This document shows positions 15,415 to 24,903 of a stretch of DNA of 42,734 nucleotides, piece after piece. Each line of letters starts with the position of its first letter. The stretch's first letter is position 1. A program made the position numbers and the translations under genes. This DNA is from Planctomycetota bacterium (lineage in GTDB: Bacteria; Planctomycetota; UBA1135; UBA2386). The notes beneath the pieces are model-generated. The model had not been told where the DNA came from and did no database searches. It worked only from the letters and a program-made list of their open reading frames with translations. The stretch covers positions 1-42,734 of the forward strand of contig JAEUHP010000224.1 in the NCBI GenBank assembly GCA_016795295.1, given 5' to 3'.

Positions 15415-18400
15415 CGGCCGGTGTCGTCGCCACAGAGCAGAATACCGTCGGCGCAAGCGATCGCGGTGAACGGACCCACGGCGACCATGCCCTGGGGGGC
15501 GTTGGCGCGCAGGGACCGGAACCGCAGGCCACCGGGGAACGCACCCGAGCGGTCGCCGAGGCGGATCGCATGCAGGCGGAAACTGCCGCGCTGGGCCGGG
15601 CGTGCGCCGAACAGCAGGAAATCGGGACCGAACAGCGGTTGCCGCTCCAGTTCGCTGTCGTCGGCGGCCAGGGGTTCGACGAAGCTCGGCATGCCCGTGT
15701 CGATGCCGAGGCAGAGCAGGCGGCGTTCGCGGCTGCCCTTCTCCGGCGCGTCCCCGACCAGGAGCGCGGCCGGGGCTGGATTGTCGACCCAGGTGCGTTG
15801 CCAGTTGAGCACGCGCAGTTCGTGGCCGAGCGGGGTCTGCTGCAGTTCGCCGCCGTCCGCCGCGCGCAGCAGCACGAAGCGACCCGGGCCAGCCTCGGCG
15901 GTCTCGACCAGGGCGATGCGGTCGCCGCGGCGGGCGACCATGGCGAACTGGTGCTGCGGTCGGCCGCGCCAGCGCCACACCACGGTGCCGCGGTCGTCGA
16001 GCGCCAGCAGTTCGGGCGGCTGGCCGCCGCCCAGGCCGTCGAGCGGCAGGTAGCTGCGTTCGGCATCGGCGAACAGGCCGATCGGGAACAGCCGTGCCGC
16101 CAGCCCCTCGAGCCGGCCGCCGAGTGGCTGCGCCGCGCCGCGTTCGCTCTGGCTGCCGGCGTCCGCCAGCGCCAGAGGGGCAACGCTCCGCGCGACTCCC
16201 GTGAGCGGGTCGAGACGAGCGATCCGGGCGCCCTGGGCGTCGCTGGAGACCAGCAGCAGGTGGCCGCCGCTGGCCTTCGGCACCGGCTTCATCGGCTCGG
16301 TCGGCAGCCGCAGCGCGAACAGCACCTCGCCGGTGAGCGGTTCGATGCCGAACAGCTCGGCACCGGCATCGGCACCGAGGCCTTGGGCGGTGACGTGCAA
16401 CACGCCGTGTTGCACGCCCAGGCTGTCGAACGTGGCGCTGGTCGGGTTCGGCAGTTCCCAGCGCAATTGCCCGGTGCGGTAGTCGAGCGCCACCAGCCGT
16501 TCGAGGTCGGGCACCAGCAGCAGATCGCCGCAGACCACGAAGTGTTCGACCAGCTGCACCGGCCAGGTGAACAGGATCGGCTTGCGCGCGCCCGGCGCGT
16601 GCACGTCCACGGCCAGCAGTTCGCCGAGGCCGAACACGTAGAGCGGTTCGTCGGGCCGCTGGGTGAATCCCGACGGATGCAAGACCGGTCGCAGGTGCAG
16701 CACTTCGCGCGCCGAGCGCGGCAGCACGCGGCCGAGTTCGGCGCGCGGCACGGCGAGGGTGGCCGGGGCAGGCGGGTCGGCGAGCTGCGGCGCCAGTTCG
16801 GCCTGGATCGCCCGGTGCGGCCGGCCCTGGTCCGCCGGCCAGGTCGACGGCTGGTCGCCGGATTCGGCCAGGCGGCTGCCCAGCGCTGCCGCCAGCGCGC
16901 GGTTGCCGCGCTGCAGGGCCGCGACCTGCACTGCCCGCAAGAGCCGCGGCGGCAGCGCCCCGCTGCGCACCGCGGCGCCGAGCACCCGGCACGCCGCGGC
17001 CAGGTCGCCACCGGCGACGGCGCGGTCGAGCAACGTCTGGCGGGCGGTTGCGGCGGCGCTGCTGTTCGGCCAGCTGGCGACGACCTGCTGCAGCTGGGTG
17101 GCATCGTCGCCGGCTTTCGCGAGCGCCGCGTCGGCCCGCGCGGCGATCTCGGCGTAGACCCCAGCACCATGCGTGGCCAGCAGGCGGGTGATCGCCTGTT
17201 GCGCCAGGTCGCGCACCGGGCCGGTCGGCAGTTCGGTGTCGCCGAAGCGCTCGAGCAATTCCTGCCAGAGCTGGACGGCGGCTTGGGGGGCGGTGTCCGG
17301 CAGCAAGGCGAGCTGCCAGCGGCCGAACGCAGCAACCGGCACGGGCAGGCCTTCGACCAGCACCTGGCCCGTGCCTTCGGCCAGCAGGCGGTCGAGTTCG
17401 GCGCGGCACCGAGCTGGCTGCGTACGCAGCACGAGGCACAGCTCGACTTGGGCGGCGAGCCAGGCGCGTGGCTCGGGCGCGACGTCCCGGGCCGCCGCGA
17501 ACTCGGTGGCGGCCGCCGCCAGGTTGCCGGATTCGGCCGCTTGCCGGCCAGCAGCCAGGCCCAGGTCGTGCAATTCGCTCTGCAAGGTCTGGCGCAGCGG
17601 ATGCTGCAGCGGCAGGTTGGCGCGCAGAGCCGCAGCCAGGCCCGAGCGCAGCAGTGCGACCAGTTCGGTGCGCGCCGCTGCAGGGGCGTCGGCGGGCAGC
17701 AGCGACTGCCGCAGCGCGGCGAGGCGCAGGTGCGCCGCGGGATCGTCGGGATGGCTCGCGAGCTCGGCCGTGGCCTGGGCCTGCAGCGCTTCGAGGTCGG
17801 CGAACACGGCGAGTTCGCGCTGGCGCAGGGCGATCACGGCGCCGTCGACGAACAGCAGGTTGCCGGGGAAGGTGCGTCCGGTGCGCAGCTGCTTGGCTTC
17901 GGCCACCGGGGTGCCCGCGCGGTCGAAGCCGACCACCCGGCCGGGTCCCGGAAACCACACATGGTCGGCGGAGAGTGCGGGCCGGCCCATGGCGCGCGAT
18001 TCACCGCGTTCGCGCAACTGGTCCGGGCGCACCAGTTGCCGGACTTCGGGTTCGTCGGTACCGCCACCCGATGGCCAGGCGCGCACCGCCACCGCGCCGC
18101 GCCCGGCGAGCACGAACTCGTCGTCGAGCGCACCGCACAGCCAGCGCACGTCGTTGCCGACGCCGTCGAGGGTCGCCTCGGCCGGCAGACGCCAGAGCAG
18201 CCGGCCGGTTTCGGCGGCGAACGCCAACACCGCCGGCGAATCGAGGGGCGTGCAGCACAGCACGCCGTCGCGGACCACCGGCTGGTTGTTGGCGAAGTAC
18301 ACCGGCCGCGCCTGCTGGCCGCGGAACTGCGTGGCCGGCATGCGCACCACTTCGTGGCTGGTGATCCAGCGCACGTGGCCGCTGGCCTGTTCGAGCGCGA

Positions 18401-19886
18401 ACACCACGCCGAGGTTGGCCGCGCCGTAGAGCACGCCACCGTGCGCCGCGAGCGGCGAGGCGGCGAACTCCGAACGTGCGTTGCCGAACATGTTGACCTC
18501 TTGCTGGCTGCTGCACACGAGCCGGCGCCAGCGCGGCACGCCGGTGTGCAGGTCGTAGGCCGCGATCGAGAAGGCGATCGCGCCGGAGCGGTCGTGGATC
18601 GGCACGTAGACGGTGTCGCCGAGGCACAGAGGCGGCCCGCACACGTCGTGGCCGCGGTAGCGGCGGGTGCGCGCGCCGTCGAGCTCGTCGAAGTGCGCCC
18701 AGAGTTCCTTGCCGGTGCGCCGCGAGAACGCGAACAGGCGCCGCAGCGGCAGCTTGCTGATGATCCGGTAGCCGTTCAGGAAGTCGACGTTCGAGCTGCG
18801 GTCGGGCACCTGCAGGGCCGCGACCACCACGTCGCCGCTGTAGCTCGCGGCCAGGATCTGGTCCTGGTTGATCTGGTTCGGATCGTCGTCGCCGCGGCCG
18901 CGGCCCAGCTCCTGCATGGGCAGACGGGAGCCCCAGGCCAAGGTGCGCCGCAACAGATCGAAGGCCAACAGCTGCCGGCCGGTGTTGACGTAGATGCCCT
19001 CGAGGTCCCCGGTCGGGTGCATGGCGAACGCACCAGGGCCGTCGAAGCCAGGTGCGGCGACTTCGTCGGCGAACACGAGACTCGGCCGGCCGGCGGGCAG
19101 GCTGCCCGGCAGGCAGCCGTCGCCGCCCCCGCCCATGGCGCTGGCGCCCCGCGGGTCACTGGCCGGGGGCAGGGCGTCGAGCACTTCGGCACCACTGGCC
19201 GGCAGCCGGCGCTCTTGCAGTTGGGCGCGCGCTGGGCGCGGTTCGCGCAGCACTTCGGCGGTGAGCCACCGGGCCGCAGCACTGCCCTCCGCGGCGCTGC
19301 CGATCGGGGTGGTGTCGAGCAGGATCCGGTAGTGGCCGAGCGCGCGGAGGCCATCGCCGCGCTCGGCGCAGAGATCGCCGAGCCGGGCGCGGGCGGCGCG
19401 GCCCAGGGCCGCCGTCGGAAACCGGTGCGCCAGCAGTTCGAGCTGCTCGGGCAACAGCGTCGGCAGGGCCGCTGCGCCGAGCGGGCCCGCTTCCCGGCTG
19501 GCGAGTGCGTCGACGGCTTGCTGGCCAGCGGGCGGCAGGTTGGCGAGGGTGGCCAGTACCGCGAGGCGCAGCCCGTAGAAACGCCCCGGCGCCACGGGGA
19601 CCACGCCGCCGCTCTCCTTCTGCAGCAACTTGTGCAGCCGAGCCACCGCGGGCCCGAACTCGGCATTGCGCAGCTCGTCCAGGGCCTGCTCGAACTCGTG
19701 GATGTCGTCGTGGGACCGTTGCAGCGAGAACAGGTTGTCGTCCTGGCTGGTGACGAACTCGCCGGGCACCGGCACTTCGCGGCGCGGCGGGTCCTGGGAC
19801 GGATGCTGCGCAGGCGACTGGGCCGTGGCCGCAGCGGCCCCGAGCCAGCCGAGGACGATCAGGAGGACACAGCGGGCCGTAGGCAT
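15411..19886 (-). CDS. Large secreted PQQ-like beta-propeller and helical-repeat protein
   Basis: This 1491-residue protein has a signal peptide (CVLLIVLGWLGAAAATAQS). The layout seen is a TPR-like helical region (about 50-210, including a DELRNAEFGPAVARLHKLL segment), a first propeller (about 290-560), a long helical solenoid (about 590-980), and a second propeller (about 1040-1480). Propeller blades show the PQQ-type strand pattern, for example LFAFSRRTGKELW, FALEQASGHVRW, LAFAAETGRLLWRLP and LVALDYRTGQLRWELP. Without dehydrogenase active-site motifs it is more likely a binding or assembly protein, as BamB is, than an enzyme. The ATG at 19886 directly precedes the signal peptide. The frame stays open to 20063, but the extra residues look non-coding. 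Confidence 0.87.
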   Translation of the reverse strand: MPTARCVLLIVLGWLGAAAATAQSPAQHPSQDPPRREVPVPGEFVTSQDDNLFSLQRSHDDIHEFEQALDELRNAEFGPAVARLHKLLQKESGGVVPVAPGRFYGLRLAVLATLANLPPAGQQAVDALASREAGPLGAAALPTLLPEQLELLAHRFPTAALGRAARARLGDLCAERGDGLRALGHYRILLDTTPIGSAAEGSAAARWLTAEVLREPRPARAQLQERRLPASGAEVLDALPPASDPRGASAMGGGGDGCLPGSLPAGRPSLVFADEVAAPGFDGPGAFAMHPTGDLEGIYVNTGRQLLAFDLLRRTLAWGSRLPMQELGRGRGDDDPNQINQDQILAASYSGDVVVAALQVPDRSSNVDFLNGYRIISKLPLRRLFAFSRRTGKELWAHFDELDGARTRRYRGHDVCGPPLCLGDTVYVPIHDRSGAIAFSIAAYDLHTGVPRWRRLVCSSQQEVNMFGNARSEFAASPLAAHGGVLYGAANLGVVFALEQASGHVRWITSHEVVRMPATQFRGQQARPVYFANNQPVVRDGVLCCTPLDSPAVLAFAAETGRLLWRLPAEATLDGVGNDVRWLCGALDDEFVLAGRGAVAVRAWPSGGGTDEPEVRQLVRPDQLRERGESRAMGRPALSADHVWFPGPGRVVGFDRAGTPVAEAKQLRTGRTFPGNLLFVDGAVIALRQRELAVFADLEALQAQATAELASHPDDPAAHLRLAALRQSLLPADAPAAARTELVALLRSGLAAALRANLPLQHPLRQTLQSELHDLGLAAGRQAAESGNLAAAATEFAAARDVAPEPRAWLAAQVELCLVLRTQPARCRAELDRLLAEGTGQVLVEGLPVPVAAFGRWQLALLPDTAPQAAVQLWQELLERFGDTELPTGPVRDLAQQAITRLLATHGAGVYAEIAARADAALAKAGDDATQLQQVVASWPNSSAAATARQTLLDRAVAGGDLAAACRVLGAAVRSGALPPRLLRAVQVAALQRGNRALAAALGSRLAESGDQPSTWPADQGRPHRAIQAELAPQLADPPAPATLAVPRAELGRVLPRSAREVLHLRPVLHPSGFTQRPDEPLYVFGLGELLAVDVHAPGARKPILFTWPVQLVEHFVVCGDLLLVPDLERLVALDYRTGQLRWELPNPTSATFDSLGVQHGVLHVTAQGLGADAGAELFGIEPLTGEVLFALRLPTEPMKPVPKASGGHLLLVSSDAQGARIARLDPLTGVARSVAPLALADAGSQSERGAAQPLGGRLEGLAARLFPIGLFADAERSYLPLDGLGGGQPPELLALDDRGTVVWRWRGRPQHQFAMVARRGDRIALVETAEAGPGRFVLLRAADGGELQQTPLGHELRVLNWQRTWVDNPAPAALLVGDAPEKGSRERRLLCLGIDTGMPSFVEPLAADDSELERQPLFGPDFLLFGARPAQRGSFRLHAIRLGDRSGAFPGGLRFRSLRANAPQGMVAVGPFTAIACADGILLCGDDTGR

Positions 19887-20029
19887 GCGCACAGAGGAGT
19901 TGGAGGCCGACCCCACCTCGGGGGGGGGGCAGCGGCCACTGCGACCAGGCAGTCGAGCGGCCCTGCCGTATCGGCCATGGTAGGACGCTACCGGCAGGGA
20001 GGGGAACGGTGGAAAGCCAAGCCAGGGAG
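19887..20029 (-). promoter_or_regulatory. Candidate promoter/leader of the PQQ-protein gene, with a C10 tract
   Basis: Read on the minus strand, a TAGCGT box (19985-19990) sits inside a palindrome, GGTAG-CGTC-CTACC (19979-19992). A weak TTTCCA (20010-20015) lies 19 nt upstream of it. The leader would be about 95 nt and includes ten consecutive C residues (19920-19929). I see no gene here. The box may mark a second transcription unit inside the MoxR cluster, with the palindrome as a possible operator; this is inference. Confidence 0.3.
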
Positions 20030-22450
20030 CTATACGAGCCGGGCGCGCTTGCGGAGAAGCCACTCCGCAGCGAGCACCAGCAACAGGGCGAACAGGGAGC
20101 TGGCGCGATCCCAGACCGTTTCGGTGCGGGTGTCTTCGCGGCTCTCGAAGGTGCGGCGGCTGGCCAGGTCGGCGGCCAGCTGGGCAGTGTCGGTCAAGAA
20201 CACGTAACGACCGCTGCCATCGGTGCCGCGGCTGGCCGCGGCGATCCGCTGCAGGGCCGCGGCGTCCTGGGCCGAAGCGGCCAGTTCGATCTCCGGCACC
20301 GCCACCAGCACGTCCTCACGCGCCAGCACGGTGTCGGCGGGGTTTTGGTTGGCGAACACCAGGAAACTGAAGGTGCCCGGCTCGGGCATCGCGAGGCTGG
20401 CCTGGTAGGCCCCCGGTTCGCCCGGGACCGGGCGTAGCACGCGCTTCTCCAGTTGCTGGTCCTGGTTGCGCACGAAGATCGTCTGCTCGGCGCTGGTGGC
20501 CGGCTGCAGTTCGGTGTCGTGCACGCGCAGCACCACCCGCACCTTCTCGCCGGTCTCGAGCTGGTTGCGGTCGACGGTGAGCTCGAGCAAGTCGTTGCGG
20601 CGCTGCAGGCGCCCGCTGGCGAGGTGACGCACCACGTTGCGCCAGAACGCGTCCATGTAGATCTCGCCGTACGGATTGCGCCAGCGCCAGGTTTCGTCGG
20701 TGGCCAGGAAGAAGGTGGTGCCGCGCGGGTGGGGGCCGATCACCGCCAGGGGGCGATGGCCGTAGGTGTTCTGGTCGGTCGGGTGGCGCAGCAGCACCGT
20801 GGCCCCCGGTTTGGCGCGTTGCACCGGGTGGTAGACGTAGAAGCCCGGCAGGCCTTGTTCCCAGAGGCGGCGGTTCAGGCCGACGTCGCGCAGCAGCAGC
20901 AGGATGTCGTGCGGTTGCAGTGGATTCTCCAGGGTCGGGCGGAACGCGCGCTCGCGGTTCGGCCGTTCGCGCTGCAGCACCACCGGATCCTCCAGCACCA
21001 CCGGCAAGAGGTCCATCAACGGCGTGTTGCGGTAGCGCTCGGGCATCACCGCCTCGCTCGGTGTGGTGCCGATGCCGCTCAGGAACCCGAGGCCGCCGCC
21101 GAACTCGACGTAGCGCACCAGCATCTGCAGCCAGCGGTAGCGGCCCTCTTCGGTCGGAGCGATGCGCTCAGGGGCCACGTCGCCGAGCAGGATGCAGTGG
21201 TAGCGCAGGAACTCCTGTTCGGTGCGCGGCAGGTCGAGCAGTGGCGGCAGGTCGGCGCTGTGTTCCTGTTCGAACTTCGGACTGGCTTCGAACAGCACGG
21301 CCTGCATCTGGATGCTCGGATCGACCCGCTTCAAGCCGGTTTTGACGTAGCGGTACTCCCAGCGCGGTCGCTCCTCGACGTAGAGCACGCGGATCTTCTC
21401 GTCGACCACGCGCAGGAACCGCACGTCCTGGTTGTCGTCGAGCTGGCTCTCTTCGCCCAGCGGCACCAACTGGAAGCGCAGCGTCCAGTCGCCCGCTTCG
21501 CGGAAACTGTGCACCAGCCGGGCGCGCGTCACTTCGCCATCGCTCGGCAGTTCGGCGCTGGTCGCCGTCAACAGCGCGAACGCCGAGCCGTCGCGTGCGC
21601 CGTGCAGTTCGAGCCGCACGCGTTTGCCGGCCAACCCTTCGGCGCGCAGGGCCACGTCGAAGCCGACGTCTTCTTCGCGCAAGGCCTCTTTGGGGCCGGG
21701 TGGGCCGACCACCCAGGCGTTGCGCGGAGCCTCGGGATCGCCGATGCCGACGGTGTGCACGGTGATGCCACGCAGGGCGTAGGCGCGGGCGGCCTCCACC
21801 GGATCGAGGCCTTGGTTGTTGCGGCCGTCGGAGACCAGCACCACGGCGTCTAGGTTGCTGCCGGCGGCAGCGGCGAGGTGCAGGTCCAGCGCATCGCCGA
21901 GCGCGGTCCGGTTGCCGCGGCCGGTCAGTTCGTCGAGGCCGCGGATCGGCACCGGCTTGCGCTGCACGCGGAACAGCCGCACGTCGTGGCCTTGCTGCAG
22001 CTTTTGCAACAGCCCTTCGGGGCGCTCCAGTTCGCGGCGCACCAACTGCAGGCGGGTGCTCTCGGCCACCGCCTGTTCGCCACCGACCAGGCTGGCCAAA
22101 GCTTGCTGCTGCAGCGGGTCCGGATAGCGGTCCTTGCGCAGCATGCTGGCGCTGTCGTCGATCAGGACGTGCACCTGGTTCTGGGTCTTGCGGTAGGTGG
22201 TGGTCTCGAATGCGGGCTGGAACACCAGCAGCAGCGCGATCAGCAGCGCCAGCCAGCGCAGCAGCGACAGGGCGATCCGCGTCGGCCGCTCCAGGCGCAG
22301 CAAGCCGCCATAGGCCCACCAGGCGAACAGAGCCGTGGCCGGCAGCACCACCAGCACCAGCACCCACAGGGGTGGCGCCGCCAAGAACCGGAACGTTGTT
22401 TCGGTGTGGGTGGTGGCGGCGGCGGTGGGGTCCTGCAACTCGGGCAGCAT
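20030..22450 (-). CDS. Membrane VWA protein with glutamine-amidotransferase-like region
   Basis: This 806-residue protein has two N-terminal spans (about residues 27-47 and 62-80) and a von Willebrand A domain with the metal-site motif D98-D-S100-A-S102 and a later VVLVSDGRNNQ strand. A beta-rich region is followed by a GATase-1-like part (HCILLGDV, VEFGGGLGFLSG) lacking an obvious catalytic Cys-His-Glu triad. A long C-terminal region ends in a last span (LFALLLVLAAEWLL) and a basic tail. This architecture is common beside BatA-like genes in planctomycetes. VWA domains bind partners through a metal ion, and MoxR ATPases are their usual regulators. I chose the ATG at 22450 because GAGG lies 6 nt upstream; 22456 is the alternative. 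Confidence 0.85.
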   Translation of the reverse strand: MLPELQDPTAAATTHTETTFRFLAAPPLWVLVLVVLPATALFAWWAYGGLLRLERPTRIALSLLRWLALLIALLLVFQPAFETTTYRKTQNQVHVLIDDSASMLRKDRYPDPLQQQALASLVGGEQAVAESTRLQLVRRELERPEGLLQKLQQGHDVRLFRVQRKPVPIRGLDELTGRGNRTALGDALDLHLAAAAGSNLDAVVLVSDGRNNQGLDPVEAARAYALRGITVHTVGIGDPEAPRNAWVVGPPGPKEALREEDVGFDVALRAEGLAGKRVRLELHGARDGSAFALLTATSAELPSDGEVTRARLVHSFREAGDWTLRFQLVPLGEESQLDDNQDVRFLRVVDEKIRVLYVEERPRWEYRYVKTGLKRVDPSIQMQAVLFEASPKFEQEHSADLPPLLDLPRTEQEFLRYHCILLGDVAPERIAPTEEGRYRWLQMLVRYVEFGGGLGFLSGIGTTPSEAVMPERYRNTPLMDLLPVVLEDPVVLQRERPNRERAFRPTLENPLQPHDILLLLRDVGLNRRLWEQGLPGFYVYHPVQRAKPGATVLLRHPTDQNTYGHRPLAVIGPHPRGTTFFLATDETWRWRNPYGEIYMDAFWRNVVRHLASGRLQRRNDLLELTVDRNQLETGEKVRVVLRVHDTELQPATSAEQTIFVRNQDQQLEKRVLRPVPGEPGAYQASLAMPEPGTFSFLVFANQNPADTVLAREDVLVAVPEIELAASAQDAAALQRIAAASRGTDGSGRYVFLTDTAQLAADLASRRTFESREDTRTETVWDRASSLFALLLVLAAEWLLRKRARLV

Positions 22451-22458
22451 CGGCATCC

Positions 22459-24891
22459 TCACGAACTCCGCCGCACCGCGACGTAGCGGGCCAGTGCGGC
22501 TTCGGCCAGCAGCAGCAAGAAGGTGGTGAGCAACAGGTGGGGGCCGAGGTCGTGGTTGCGTTCCGGGTCGGCGGGCCCCGCGGTGGCCGGCAGCGCGGTC
22601 AGGATGCGCGGCAGGCCGAGGGCTTTCTGCAGTTCGTCGTGGGAGGCGTAGCGCAGCTCCCCTTCGGCCGGATCGACGTTCACGGCGAAGGGCAGGGTCA
22701 ACGCCTCCTTGCCGCTGTCGCGGTCGAGCAGCAGCTCGAACGTGTAACACCCCGCGTAGAGCGTGTTGGCGAACGGCGGCAAGGCGTAGCGGCCGCTCGG
22801 CAGCGGCACCGGGTCGTCGGCGACCGGAGCGCGCCCGCCCCCGTCGCGTTCGGGGCGCTGCAGTTCGATCGTGGTGGGGCGCGCCGGCAGCGAACACGAC
22901 AGGCTCTGGCCGACACTGGCGTGGAACGGATCGCTCGCCGGCAGGGCCAAGTGTTCGACCAGGCCGTGCAACAGCGGGAACGCGACCAAGGGATCGTCGA
23001 AGCGGTTCCAGCGCTGCGCCAGGTACGGCGAAGCCGGCGCCGAGCACCAGAACACCACCTTGCCCTCGCCGAAGGTCGAGCCCACCAGCAACGGGCTCTG
23101 GTCGGGGTCGTCGAGCCGCGCCAGCACCTGTGCGGTCTCGGGCAGGGAGTCACGGGCCAAGCCGTGCCAGCGCCAAGTCGGGATCGCGGCGAACAGTTCG
23201 CGGTATGCAGGTTCGCGGAAGCCGGCGAACACCGGGTGGTCGGGGCGCAGGAGGGTTGCCGCACGCGGCGCCACCGCTCCGGGGGCGCCGCCGCGCGGCC
23301 CGGTGAAGCGGAACGGCTGGGGGCCTTCGCCGGCGGCGTGCAACCACAGGTTGTAGGTCGATGGATCCAGGCGCTCGCCGGCAGCCACCAGCAGGCCGCG
23401 GCCGGCGCGCAGCGCCGCGATCAGGCCTTCGGCGGCGCGTTGGTTGAGGCGGTCGACGTCCGCCAGGACCGTGACGTCGTGGTCGATGGGTTGCACCTGC
23501 CCGCCGAGCAGGGCCAGGACGTCGACGGTTTGCACGGCGAACGTCGGCAGGCTGGTCGGGTCGGGGTCGAGCACCGGTTGCCAGAGCTGGCGGTGGCTCT
23601 GCAGGGGGTCGCCGTCGGCGAGCCCGTCGACCAACAGGATCCGCACGCGGTCGCGCACCAGGACGGTGGCATGGCGTTCGTCGTCGGCGTCGAGGCCGTC
23701 GCCGACCAGGGCCGCGCGCAGACGGTGCCGGCCCGGCTCGCGGAACACCACCTGGAACTCGGCTTCGCCTTCGGCGTTCCCCGGCACGGTCACGACCTTG
23801 CGCTGCGGTTCGCCGCCGTCGACCTCCAGGGTGACTTCCAGCCGGGCTTCGCCGCTGCCCCGGTTGTGCAGGCTGGCCACCACGGCCACCGGGGTGCGCA
23901 GGACCGCGATCGGCTGGTCGATGCGCAGGCCGGTCAGTTGCGTGTTGTCGATCGTCGTTCCACCACCCGCAGCCGCGGCTGGACCGACGTCGAGCCAGTG
24001 CACTGCCGTGCCGGGCCGTTGTTGCAGGCGTTCGAGCGTGTCGCGCAGCGAGTCGGCGAGGCTCTGGGTGTCGGAGTTGGCGTCGTTCGGCTCGTTCGCT
24101 GGGGTCGGCGGCGCAGCCGGCTGGCCTGCGGTGGCGGGTGGGTTGCTGGGGTTCTGGCTGCCGGCATTCGGAGCGCTGCTGTTTTGCGTGCGGCCGTTCG
24201 GCGCGCCGGGGCTCTGCCCGGCCGCACCGCGCGCCGCCGCCCGTGCTTCCTCCAGGGCCCGACCCGCGGCACGCGCCTGGCCGTCCGTGAACACGTAGAT
24301 CTGCGTGTCGGAGTCGCCGCTGGCCTCCACCAGCTCGGCCACCTGGGCCAGCGCCTCCCCGAGGTCGGTGGCGGCATCCTCTGGCCGCTGCAGCAGGAAC
24401 CACTGGTTGCGCGCTGCGGCCAGGTCGAGGTCGCCGCGCACCAGGAACCGCGGCCGCACGCCCGCCGACACCAGGGTCACCTTGTCGCTGCGCGCCGGGT
24501 TCTGTTCGAAGCGGTCGAGCAGTCGGCCGGCGAGCTGGCGCGCCCGTTCGAACGGGGTCGGCGCGCCGTCCTGGCGCAGCCCCATGCTGTAGCTGGCGTC
24601 GACCACCAGCACGTGGTGCACTACGCCGGTGCCGGCCAACAGCCCCACGGCCTCCTGCAACAGTGGGCGCGCCACCGCCAGGGCCAGCGCGATCGGCAGC
24701 AGGCAGCGCAGCAGCAGCAGCAGCAGGTTCTCGGTGCGCAGGCGGTTGCGCTGCTTCTGGTAGGCGCGCAGCAGGAACTCCATCGCCGCCCACGGACGTT
24801 TGCGATGACGCTGCCGATTCAGCAGGTGGATGACCAGCGGCACTGCGAACAGCAGCGCACCGGCGAGCAGGGTTGGATTCAGGAAGTCCAC
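22459..24891 (-). CDS. BatA-type membrane VWA protein
   Basis: The N-terminus, with FLNPTLLAGALLFAVPLVIH then LLNRQRHRKR, is the classic BatA-type first span and basic turn. A second span lies at about residues 55-75. A VWA domain carries the metal-site motif D98-A-S100-Y-S102 and a later IYVFTDGQA. Then come an Asn/Pro/Gln/Ala-rich linker (about 220-265), a CARDB/Ig-like part, a GATase-like part (ILLVDGLADGD, GRGLLVAAG) and a C-terminal span. At 810 residues it is much longer than BatA of Bacteroides, as is usual in planctomycetes. The start is a GTG at 24891, 12 nt after the DUF58 stop. Bat proteins were first linked to aerotolerance; the function here is unknown. Confidence 0.87.
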   Translation of the reverse strand: MDFLNPTLLAGALLFAVPLVIHLLNRQRHRKRPWAAMEFLLRAYQKQRNRLRTENLLLLLLRCLLPIALALAVARPLLQEAVGLLAGTGVVHHVLVVDASYSMGLRQDGAPTPFERARQLAGRLLDRFEQNPARSDKVTLVSAGVRPRFLVRGDLDLAAARNQWFLLQRPEDAATDLGEALAQVAELVEASGDSDTQIYVFTDGQARAAGRALEEARAAARGAAGQSPGAPNGRTQNSSAPNAGSQNPSNPPATAGQPAAPPTPANEPNDANSDTQSLADSLRDTLERLQQRPGTAVHWLDVGPAAAAGGGTTIDNTQLTGLRIDQPIAVLRTPVAVVASLHNRGSGEARLEVTLEVDGGEPQRKVVTVPGNAEGEAEFQVVFREPGRHRLRAALVGDGLDADDERHATVLVRDRVRILLVDGLADGDPLQSHRQLWQPVLDPDPTSLPTFAVQTVDVLALLGGQVQPIDHDVTVLADVDRLNQRAAEGLIAALRAGRGLLVAAGERLDPSTYNLWLHAAGEGPQPFRFTGPRGGAPGAVAPRAATLLRPDHPVFAGFREPAYRELFAAIPTWRWHGLARDSLPETAQVLARLDDPDQSPLLVGSTFGEGKVVFWCSAPASPYLAQRWNRFDDPLVAFPLLHGLVEHLALPASDPFHASVGQSLSCSLPARPTTIELQRPERDGGGRAPVADDPVPLPSGRYALPPFANTLYAGCYTFELLLDRDSGKEALTLPFAVNVDPAEGELRYASHDELQKALGLPRILTALPATAGPADPERNHDLGPHLLLTTFLLLLAEAALARYVAVRRSS

Positions 24892-24903
24892 GCCGTCATC
24901 CGC

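Noticed and set aside
19887..20063. Longer N-terminus for the PQQ protein
   Set aside because: It would place the signal peptide about 60 residues inside the protein and includes the C10 tract.
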